From: Candidatus Nomurabacteria bacterium
Lineage (GTDB): Bacteria > Patescibacteriota > Minisyncoccia > Phycocordibacterales > UBA9973
Direction of reading: 5' to 3'
DNA length: 9,081 bases
Assembly: GCA_943356425.1 (NCBI GenBank)
Contig: CALRFE010000002.1
Location: 16,030-25,110 of the forward strand
In this document: positions 1-4,722 of the stretch, one piece after another
Position numbering within the stretch: position 1 is the first letter of the stretch
How the letters are laid out: each line of letters begins with the position of its first letter
The notes under the pieces: model-generated
What the model saw: only the letters and a program-made list of their open reading frames with translations
Database searches by the model: none
What the model was told of the DNA's origin: nothing
Made by a program: the position numbers and the translations under genes

Positions 1-723
1 AAAAAAATGCTTGAACAGACGATCGAGGACAATTATAAACGTCATGGATCGCTCGTGATTCCGACGTTCTCGCTCGAGCGCTCACAGGAACTTCTGTTTG
101 AAATAGATTCTCTCGTCGAGAACAAGCGCGTGCCTGAGATGCCGGTCTTTTTCGATTCACCGCTTGCGATCAAGCTCACCAAGATCTATCGCCAATATGA
201 ATCGTATTTCAATGACACCGCGAAAAAGATCATCGCTTCCGGCGACGATATATTTAATTTTCCGGGGTTGAGAATCACGCTTGATACGCAAGAATCAAAA
301 GATATCTTGAAAGTGCCGGACCCAAAGATCATCATTGCAGGCTCAGGAATGTCCAATGGCGGACGTATCGTCCATCATGAGCACAACTATCTTCCGAATC
401 CGAACAACACGCTTCTTCTGACCGGCTATCAATCGACCGGTACGCTCGGACGTGCGATCGAAGATGGCGCAAAGACCGTGCATATTGCCGGCGAAGAAAT
501 TGCAGTGCGTGCGCATATCGTAAAAATTTCTGGTTACTCAGGTCACAAAGATTCTGATGCGCTCTTGAATTTTGTTGAAACGATGGCAAATACTGTCAAA
601 AAAGTATACGTCGTAATGGGGGAGCCAAAATCGTCGTTTTTCTTGGTACAAAAATTCCGCGACAGTTTAGGGCTCGACGCGAGTGCGCCACAACTTGGCG
701 ACACTGTTTTTCTTGTGTGTTAA
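1..723 (+). CDS. Beta-CASP metallo-beta-lactamase-fold RNase, C-terminal part (5' truncated)
   Basis: This is the C-terminal half or so of an RNA-processing metallo-beta-lactamase of the beta-CASP group (CPSF73/RNase J-like). The frame is open to the first base of the window, so the N-terminal part with the HxHxDH metal motif lies outside it; numbering here is from the ATG at position 7, which is probably internal. Visible features are a VIPTFSLERSQELL segment (about residues 17-30) typical of beta-CASP domains, the IIIAGSGMSNGGRIVHH stretch (108-124), and ISGYSGHKDSD (174-184), whose His180 fits beta-CASP motif B. The C-terminal VYVVMGEPKSS segment sits where many relatives have HGE (motif C), so the usual His appears to be Met. 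It ends 15 bp before the next gene in the same direction. Family assignment is firm; endonuclease or exonuclease activity and the RNA substrate cannot be read from this fragment. Confidence 0.88.
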   Translation, partial: KKMLEQTIEDNYKRHGSLVIPTFSLERSQELLFEIDSLVENKRVPEMPVFFDSPLAIKLTKIYRQYESYFNDTAKKIIASGDDIFNFPGLRITLDTQESKDILKVPDPKIIIAGSGMSNGGRIVHHEHNYLPNPNNTLLLTGYQSTGTLGRAIEDGAKTVHIAGEEIAVRAHIVKISGYSGHKDSDALLNFVETMANTVKKVYVVMGEPKSSFFLVQKFRDSLGLDASAPQLGDTVFLVC

Positions 724-726
724 AAT
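698..726 (+). promoter_or_regulatory. Candidate promoter for the LOG-like gene (extended -10)
   Basis: An extended -10 TGTTAAAAT (718-726) has a weak -35 GCGACA (698-703) 17 bp upstream. It overlaps the end of the RNase gene. Transcription would begin near 733, giving a leader of about 6 nt before the ATG at 739. The extended -10 matches the type seen before truB and smpB. Read-through from the upstream gene is the alternative. Confidence 0.45.
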
Positions 727-738
727 AATGATGCATAT

Positions 739-1371
739 ATGTCTCCAGAATATCTTTGTTACAACGGGCCGATCGGTAACGGCGAGAAGCACAACCATCT
801 CAAGTTGAAACTTGCAGTATCTGGTGCTGCTGAAACAGGCCTCTGCGGGCCTGATGCGCTTGAGAAAGCAAAAGAACTCGGACGTGAGATCGTTCGACAA
901 GGCGGTGTTTTGGTTACGGGAGCTACAACGGGTTTTCCGCTCTGGTCCGCGATGGGTGCAAAAGAGGAAAAAGGGGTATCGATCGGCATTTCTCCTGCAA
1001 GCTCTGAGCGCGAGCACGTTGAGACCTATCGTTTACCACTTGATTACATGGATCTTATTATTTATACCGGTTTTGGATTTTCAGGACGTGATCTGATGCT
1101 CACACGCTCAAGTGATGCAGTTTTTATCGGTTGTGGACGGATCGGAACGCTCCATGAGTTTACGATCGCATTTGAAGATAAAAAACCGATCGGCATCTTA
1201 GAAGGTTCGTGGACGATGGAAGAGACGATCAAAGAAATACTAGAGCGGAGCGGTCGCGCAGCAGATGATCCATATATCGTCTTTGACCCCGATCCGAAGT
1301 CATTGGTCAAAAAAGTTATGGAGCTCGTAGAAAAAGCGAAAATTGCGGAATACAAATTAGTATCAAAATAA
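739..1371 (+). CDS. SLOG/LOG-like Rossmann-fold nucleotide-binding protein
   Basis: A 210-aa protein resembling the SLOG/LOG superfamily (TIGR00725-type and 'lysine decarboxylase-like' proteins). The N-terminal LKLAVSGAAETGLCG (23-37) looks like a Rossmann beta1-glycine turn. GGVLVTGATTGFPLWSAMGA (55-74) matches the family's GG-hydrophobic-(T/Y)GG segment followed by a helix. GCGRIGTLHEF (131-141) corresponds to the PGGxGTxxE phosphate-binding and catalytic motif, with a conserved Glu140 but without the canonical PGG. LOG enzymes release cytokinin bases from nucleotides, while other SLOG members bind nucleotide-derived ligands; the degenerate motif makes a ligand-binding or unknown role as likely as phosphoribohydrolase activity. 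ATG 739 is the first ATG in frame after the preceding stop; no Shine-Dalgarno is visible. It sits 15 bp after the RNase gene but may have its own promoter. Family call is good; function is open. Confidence 0.72.
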   Translation: MSPEYLCYNGPIGNGEKHNHLKLKLAVSGAAETGLCGPDALEKAKELGREIVRQGGVLVTGATTGFPLWSAMGAKEEKGVSIGISPASSEREHVETYRLPLDYMDLIIYTGFGFSGRDLMLTRSSDAVFIGCGRIGTLHEFTIAFEDKKPIGILEGSWTMEETIKEILERSGRAADDPYIVFDPDPKSLVKKVMELVEKAKIAEYKLVSK

Positions 1372-1383
1372 TAACAAGTTTGA

Positions 1384-1411
1384 TTGACTTAGGCACAGGT
1401 CGCGCTACAAT
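1384..1411 (+). promoter_or_regulatory. Sigma70-type promoter of the exported PG-binding-like protein
   Basis: TTGACT (1384-1389), a 16-bp spacer and TACAAT (1406-1411) form a near-consensus promoter. The predicted start site is near 1418, giving a leader of about 43 nt to the ATG at 1461. It lies in the 89-bp gap after the LOG-like gene, where no terminator for that gene is evident. Confidence 0.75.
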
Positions 1412-1460
1412 AAGTAGTATTACTCGATAACGCGTGATATCTTGCGCACTATCTTATACG

Positions 1461-2465
1461 ATGAAAAAAATTATTTTTGGAACACTCCTTTTCTTTATGG
1501 TCGTATCTTTTGCTCCGATCGCAAAAGCGGTCTCGCTTGATGATCTTATGGCGCAGATCCAAGATCTCAAGACCGAAGTGCGCGGTCTCAAGGCGACTAT
1601 TTCCGCGAACGCGTATACCGGCACGCGTGAAAATACTGCTCCCGTTGCTGGTAAAAAATCCATGCGACGGCTTTCAAAGGGTGTCTGGGGTTCAGATGTT
1701 ACGGAGATGCAGAATAAATTGAAAAATCAGGGATATTTTACCGGAGAAAGTACTGGTTATTATGGCGAGGCGACAAGCGGTGCTGTAAAAAATTGCCAGC
1801 ATGCGCATGGTCTTCCTGAAACGGGAGAGATCGACGACACGACTGCGCAAGCGATCGATTGTAAGGGTACGCTCGTCAAGAATAAGAACAATACATATTC
1901 ATGCGTCACAACAACAACTGGCGGAACTTCTACGACAAACACACAATTATCGCCTGCGGGTGGTGCAAGTGGCACTACAACGACTGTTCCCCCAGTAAAA
2001 ACTAATTTAGGAACTACAAATGTAGCAAGCCCAAATCTTGGATGTTATCCTGGTTTGAAATACAGTAAGATCACTGGTGCGCTTTGCCCGCAACCAACGT
2101 CTGTCGGTTTTCTCAGTCATTTTGCAAATCGAAAAATGGGCAAAGGAGCATCGGGGACTGATGTTTCTAATATCCAAACGATGTTGAAGTCTAGAGGTTA
2201 TTTTAGCGGAGAGGTTACTGGTTATTATGGCGATGCCACAACAGGGGCGGTCAAAGGTTGCCAGCATTCTCATGGATTGCCTGAGACGGGGGAGGTCGAC
2301 GATACGACCGCAACCGTGATTACGTGTACCGGTACGCTCGTCAAAAATAAGGACAATACCTATTCATGTACGACGAGCGGCACAACTGGTGGTACGGGTA
2401 CCGACAATGTGCAACTTTCTCCAGTAGGTACTACGGGTGGAACGACGACACCAGTAAGCAAATAA
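1461..2465 (+). CDS. Exported protein with two peptidoglycan-binding-like domains
   Basis: A 334-aa secreted protein. The start at MKKIIFGTLLF is chosen because it opens a classical signal peptide (KK, hydrophobic core, AKA cleavage site about residue 23); an in-frame ATG nine codons upstream (1434) would spoil it. After a short heptad-like segment (SLDDLMAQIQDLKTEVRGLKATIS fold region, about 25-48) come two homologous modules, about 68-165 and 223-321. Each has a PG_binding_1-like core (DV..MQ..LK..GYF.GE.TGYYG.AT.GAVK.CQH.HGLPETGE.DDTT) and a TLVKNK.NTYSC tail leading to a Thr/Gly-rich linker. Cysteines recur at equivalent positions (112, 134, 148 and 267, 289, 303), plus a pair at 195 and 209, suggesting disulfides in an extracytoplasmic protein. 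No catalytic domain is present, so a wall-binding or surface role is inferred. It is transcribed alone and ends at the palindromic terminator. Confidence 0.82.
   Translation: MKKIIFGTLLFFMVVSFAPIAKAVSLDDLMAQIQDLKTEVRGLKATISANAYTGTRENTAPVAGKKSMRRLSKGVWGSDVTEMQNKLKNQGYFTGESTGYYGEATSGAVKNCQHAHGLPETGEIDDTTAQAIDCKGTLVKNKNNTYSCVTTTTGGTSTTNTQLSPAGGASGTTTTVPPVKTNLGTTNVASPNLGCYPGLKYSKITGALCPQPTSVGFLSHFANRKMGKGASGTDVSNIQTMLKSRGYFSGEVTGYYGDATTGAVKGCQHSHGLPETGEVDDTTATVITCTGTLVKNKDNTYSCTTSGTTGGTGTDNVQLSPVGTTGGTTTPVSK
1671..1955 (+). repeat. Internal repeat copy 1 (PG-binding-like module plus Thr/Gly tail)
   Basis: First copy of a module repeated 155 codons later (2136-2423). Protein similarity is strong through the GYF-GE-TGYYG, CQH-HGLPETGE and TLVKNK blocks. 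The DNA of the two copies has diverged at many synonymous positions, so the duplication is not recent. Confidence 0.8.
2136..2423 (+). repeat. Internal repeat copy 2 (PG-binding-like module plus Thr/Gly tail)
   Basis: Second copy of the module at 1671-1955, with one extra residue in the tail. A 60-residue linker containing the Cys195/Cys209 pair (GCYPGLKYSKITGALC) separates the copies. Confidence 0.8.
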
Positions 2466-2467
2466 AG

Positions 2468-2519
2468 AAGCATCTAATAAAAAATCCTCCCGATCGGGAG
2501 GATTTTTTATTAGATGCTT
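2468..2519. terminator. Perfect 52-bp palindrome, bidirectional terminator
   Basis: The two 26-bp arms are exactly complementary with no spacer; the centre is CCTCCCGATCGGGAGG, flanked on both sides by A6/T6 runs. On either strand this gives a GC-rich hairpin followed by a U-rich tract, as expected of an intrinsic terminator serving the convergent PG-binding-like gene (stop at 2463-2465) and rplT. The rplT stop codon and its last codons (2510-2519) lie inside the right arm, so the left arm is a mirror of the rplT end. Confidence 0.9.
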
Positions 2520-2851
2520 TTGACGAATCGAGCGAATGTTTCAGGTTTGTTTTCAGCAAGTGCTGCCAAGATTTTTCGGTCGACGAGAATTCCTTTCTTC
2601 TTAAGGGAACCCATGAATTTGCTATATGTCGTGCCGAGTGGGCGGATACTTGCATTGATCTTTGTCTGCCAAAGCGTTCGGCGGTCACCTTTTTTGTCTT
2701 TGCGGTGTGCGAATGCATATGCTCCGGCGTGACGGATCGCATCGCGAGCCATTGCTTCCTTGGTGCTTCGTCCGAAGCGGTAGCCTTTGGTCTGGGCGAG
2801 CGTATTCTTTCGGCGCTTTAATTTTGTTACTCCTCTTTTTACGCGGGTCAT
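2510..2851 (-). CDS. rplT: 50S ribosomal protein L20
   Basis: Product of 113 aa, slightly shorter than the usual 117-119. It begins MTRVKRGVTKLKRRKNTLAQTKGYRFGRS, the basic N-terminal extension that threads into 23S rRNA, and continues with the conserved RDAIRHAGAYAFAHRKDKKGDRRTLW and INASIRPLGTTYSKFM segments. L20 is needed early in large-subunit assembly and in many bacteria represses its own operon by binding mRNA. It is the last gene of infC-rpmI-rplT, with the conserved gene order. The ATG is preceded by a TACTA-rich tract and no Shine-Dalgarno, so its translation may depend on coupling or on mRNA structure in the spacer. The stop codon lies within the palindromic terminator. Confidence 0.97.
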   Translation of the reverse strand: MTRVKRGVTKLKRRKNTLAQTKGYRFGRSTKEAMARDAIRHAGAYAFAHRKDKKGDRRTLWQTKINASIRPLGTTYSKFMGSLKKKGILVDRKILAALAENKPETFARFVKSI

Positions 2852-2852
2852 T

Positions 2853-2930
2853 GTAGTAAGTAAGTAGTAAATAGTTAGTAGTTAGTAGGATTGAATTCTC
2901 TACTTACTACTACCTACTAACTACTATCTA
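2853..2930. repeat. TAGTA-type repeat tract with inverted halves in the rpmI-rplT spacer
   Basis: On the plus strand the left half (2853-2889) is built from TAGTAAG/TAGTTAG units and the right half (2900-2930) from their complements. TAGTAGTTAGTAGG (2876-2889) is exactly complementary to CCTACTAACTACTA (2913-2926), and 2853-2867 is nearly complementary to 2900-2913, so alternative hairpins are possible. It fills nearly all of the 81-bp spacer, directly before the rplT start. A related TAGTAATTAGTAATAAG stretch (3123-3139) precedes the rpmI start. Confidence 0.75.
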
Positions 2931-2932
2931 AT

Positions 2933-3118
2933 TTAGTTAAATGGTAATAGATGGCTTCGAACTTTGTTCTTCATCATGAACTCGTTGTTCTTTTTGCCAT
3001 GGAGCTGTTTCGTACGGCTTTGCTTCGCATTAAAATGGTTGAATCCTGGCTTACGAGAAAGCATTTTGCCTTTCTTGGTGATTCGGATTCTCTTGGTGAT
3101 TGATTTATTTGTTTTCAT
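2933..3118 (-). CDS. rpmI: 50S ribosomal protein L35
   Basis: A 61-aa, highly basic protein. It starts MKTNKSITKRIRITKKGKMLSRKPGFNHFNAKQSRTKQ, matching the MKTxKSxxKRFxxTxxGKxxxxxxxxxH core of L35; the usual extra PK residues at the N-terminus are absent, and the C-terminus keeps the charged tail. L35 binds 23S rRNA in the large subunit. It lies between infC (37 bp upstream) and rplT (81 bp downstream), the standard order, and is presumably transcribed from the infC promoter. No Shine-Dalgarno precedes the ATG; a TTACTAATTACTA stretch lies there instead. The sequence is divergent, but context and motif agree. Confidence 0.93.
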   Translation of the reverse strand: MKTNKSITKRIRITKKGKMLSRKPGFNHFNAKQSRTKQLHGKKNNEFMMKNKVRSHLLPFN

Positions 3119-3155
3119 ATTCTAGTAATTAGTAATAAGGGGACAGCCGATTGAA

Positions 3156-3680
3156 TTATTTTTTTGCGTCTCGTTCGATCGTCATCATGATCCCTTTCGG
3201 ACCTTTTTTTGCCGGTTCGGCGATCTTGTAGCTTTCAGTAATGAGATGGAGTATTCGGTCGAGTCGTTCTCGAAGGAATGTCTCATTCATGTATTTTGTT
3301 CGTCCTGAAAGATACAATTCAACTTTTATACGATGACCTTCTTTGAGCCAGCCAGATGCAGTCTTTGCTTTGAGTGCGAGATCATGATCACCTGTACCAA
3401 CTTTGATTTGGATCGCTTTCGTTTCAGTTGTTTTTGCCCCAGCCTTGGCTTTTTTCTGCTTTTTGCTTTCGACATAGAGATACTTTCCGTATTCCATGAT
3501 TTTTGCAATTGGCGGAACTGCATTTGGAGAAATTTCAATAAGGTCAAGTCCTTGTGACTTTGCCTTTTCGAGCGCCTCTTTGAAGCTCATAACACCTAAA
3601 TTGGTGCCGTCACTATCAATGATGCGAAGTTCGGCTGCGCGTATTTGATTGTTGGTTCTTTCTCGCAATTTGTTAATCAA
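3156..3680 (-). CDS. infC: Translation initiation factor IF-3 (non-AUG start)
   Basis: Up to 174 aa; both IF-3 domains are present. The N-terminal domain contains RTNNQIRAAELRIIDSDGTNLGVMSFKEAL and LDLIEISPNAVPPIAKIMEYGKYLY (about 8-70). A Lys-rich linker (72-86) leads to the C-terminal domain with IKVGTGDHDLALKAKTASGWLKEGHRIKVELYLSGR (92-127). IF-3 binds the 30S subunit, keeps it from 50S and checks the start codon. No ATG is available upstream in frame before a stop. The best start is TTG (3678-3680), 7 nt after a strong GGAGG; the next codon is ATT, the classical infC start in E. coli, 10 nt from the GGAGG. A non-AUG start is the known basis for IF-3 autoregulation. It is first in the infC-rpmI-rplT operon. 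Confidence 0.95.
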   Translation of the reverse strand: MINKLRERTNNQIRAAELRIIDSDGTNLGVMSFKEALEKAKSQGLDLIEISPNAVPPIAKIMEYGKYLYVESKKQKKAKAGAKTTETKAIQIKVGTGDHDLALKAKTASGWLKEGHRIKVELYLSGRTKYMNETFLRERLDRILHLITESYKIAEPAKKGPKGIMMTIERDAKK

Positions 3681-3686
3681 AGATAA

Positions 3687-3703
3687 CCCTCCGCTATTGC
3701 GGA
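3687..3703 (-). promoter_or_regulatory. infC ribosome binding site with adjoining small hairpin
   Basis: On the minus strand, CCGC-AATA-GCGG forms a 4-bp stem whose 3' arm runs straight into the GGAGGG Shine-Dalgarno. This is the only strong Shine-Dalgarno seen in the window and it precedes a non-AUG start. The hairpin could modulate access to the site; that is inference. Confidence 0.6.
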
Positions 3704-3737
3704 TAACGCTCTTTTGGAGTGACTATCGTATGGGGAA

Positions 3738-3766
3738 ATAATAGCCTAAATGGACCCATAAGTCAA
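3738..3766 (-). promoter_or_regulatory. Promoter of the infC-rpmI-rplT operon
   Basis: Read on the minus strand: TTGACT (3766-3761), a 17-bp spacer and TATTAT (3743-3738). The start site would be near 3731, giving a leader of about 50 nt that carries the hairpin and the GGAGG. This is one of the best promoter matches in the window. Confidence 0.78.
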
Positions 3767-3776
3767 ATGCTCGCTC

Positions 3777-3836
3777 GGGATACAGCACCTTTAAAAATCC
3801 GGCGCTTCGCGATGATTTTTAAAGGTGCTGTATCCC
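3777..3836. repeat. 23-bp perfect inverted repeat with a 14-nt loop
   Basis: Arms 3777-3799 and 3814-3836 are exactly complementary (GGGATACAGCACC... and ...GGTGCTGTATCCC), and the loop is CGGCGCTTCGCGAT. It lies between divergent genes, just upstream of the infC -35 box, so it is not placed as a terminator for either neighbour. A REP/MITE-like intergenic element is the most likely class. CTCGCTC words occur just outside both arms. Confidence 0.85.
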
Positions 3837-3922
3837 TCGCTCGCTGGTGGGAAATACAGATTCGGCGCTTTGCGATAGTTCTAAAAACGACATATTCCTC
3901 GCTCCGCTCGTGGAAAATACAA
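3797..3922. repeat. Two degenerate 63-bp tandem repeats
   Basis: Copy 1 (3797-3859) overlaps the loop and right arm of the inverted repeat; copy 2 (3860-3922) follows directly. They share ATYCGGCGCTTYGCGAT at the start, a CCTCGCTC-CGCT-GTGG block, and GGRAAATACAR at the end, with a diverged middle. Copy 2 no longer has a partner arm, so it looks like an older, decayed unit of the same element. Confidence 0.65.
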
Positions 3923-3940
3923 TACAAAATCAGCATATTC

Positions 3941-3971
3941 TTGCCTTCTACAGGGAAATTTATGCTAAAGT
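3941..3971 (+). promoter_or_regulatory. Candidate truB promoter (extended -10)
   Basis: Extended -10 TGCTAAAGT (3963-3971) with a weak TTGCCT (3941-3946) 19 bp before the hexamer. The predicted start site (about 3978) falls at the truB ATG (3979), implying a leaderless mRNA. It follows the tandem repeats directly. Confidence 0.5.
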
Positions 3972-3978
3972 TGGGATT

Positions 3979-4722
3979 ATGGTCCTTAATCTCTATAAAA
4001 AAGAAGGAGAAACGCCACTTGCCTGTATGGAGCGTTTTCGAGCCGAAAATCCCCAATATTTACAGGAAAAAATGACTTATGCGGGAAGGCTTGATCCTAT
4101 GGCCGAAGGGGTACTTTTAGTGCTTACTAGAGATGACGTTTATAAAAAAGACGAGTATCTGGGCCTACCCAAGGAATATGAATTCGAAGTATTGTTTGGG
4201 TTTGAGACTGACACCTATGATATTTTAGGTTTGCCATTGGAAGGCGAGCTGAGAAAAATAGGGAAAACAGAGATTGAAGAAGTGGCGGAAAAATTTATCG
4301 GTGAATATGAACAAACATATCCACGATTTTCATCAAAGCCAGTTGATGGTGTTCCGCTCTTTGCGATCGCACGCGGGGAGGGAATTGCAGACGTTGATCT
4401 GCCAAAACGAATAGTGACGATTTCAAAAATTGATTTTATATCGGAACGAATAATCCCTGAAAACGAACTTGCGGAAAATATTTTAGAACGGATCGCAAAA
4501 GTGCAAGGGGATTTTAGACAAGAAGCGATTTGCACTGCATGGAAAAATATTTTAGAACAAAAAAAGGATGAACAATTTCAAATAGTAAAAATGCGCATCG
4601 CCTGTGGCTCAGGCACGTATGTGCGCGTCGTTGCACACGAACTCGGTAAATTGCTCGGCGTAAATGCGCTTGCGTATAAAATTACTCGCACAAAAGTCGG
4701 AGAATATTTTTTAGAAAGCTAG
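3979..4722 (+). CDS. truB: tRNA pseudouridine(55) synthase, TruB family
   Basis: A 247-aa protein with the TruB motifs in order. MTYAGRLDPMAEGVLLVL (about 32-49) contains the catalytic Asp39. FGFETDTYDILG (73-84) is the usual TDTxDxxG segment. YPRFSSKPVDGVPLFAIAR matches the YSAxKxxGxxxYExAR region. MRIACGSGTYVRVVAHELGKLLG near the C-terminus is the GTYIR motif. It isomerises U55 of the tRNA T-loop. It is short because little follows the last motif, so the PUA-like C-terminal domain is reduced or absent. The same frame is open back to an ATG at 3847, but that stretch translates the intergenic repeats and shows no family similarity; the ATG at 3979 begins the conserved MVLNLYKKEGETPLACM. It overlaps the convergent phosphohexomutase gene by 12 bp. 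Confidence 0.9.
   Translation: MVLNLYKKEGETPLACMERFRAENPQYLQEKMTYAGRLDPMAEGVLLVLTRDDVYKKDEYLGLPKEYEFEVLFGFETDTYDILGLPLEGELRKIGKTEIEEVAEKFIGEYEQTYPRFSSKPVDGVPLFAIARGEGIADVDLPKRIVTISKIDFISERIIPENELAENILERIAKVQGDFRQEAICTAWKNILEQKKDEQFQIVKMRIACGSGTYVRVVAHELGKLLGVNALAYKITRTKVGEYFLES

Noticed and set aside
1372..1460. Terminator for the LOG-like gene
   Set aside because: No GC-rich hairpin with a T-run is present in the gap; only the next gene's promoter is clear.
2366..2821. Plus-strand open frame of 151 aa over rplT
   Set aside because: It is antisense to the clear L20 gene and runs through the terminator palindrome.
3777..3922. Possible CRISPR repeats
   Set aside because: Only two diverged units without unique spacers or cas genes; the inverted repeat is far longer than a CRISPR repeat stem.
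3847..3978. Upstream extension of truB from an ATG at 3847
   Set aside because: The extra 44 residues translate the intergenic repeats, have no family similarity, and the extended -10 lies inside them.
3763..4056. Minus-strand open frame over the inverted repeat and truB start
   Set aside because: Its residues repeat themselves (TAPLKI..AKRR twice) because it reads both arms of the hairpin; it overlaps truB and two promoters.
4475..4558. 15-bp direct repeat AAAATATTTTAGAAC inside truB (4475-4489 and 4544-4558)
   Set aside because: Both copies encode the similar peptides ENILE and KNILE in an AT-rich gene; chance is enough to explain it.
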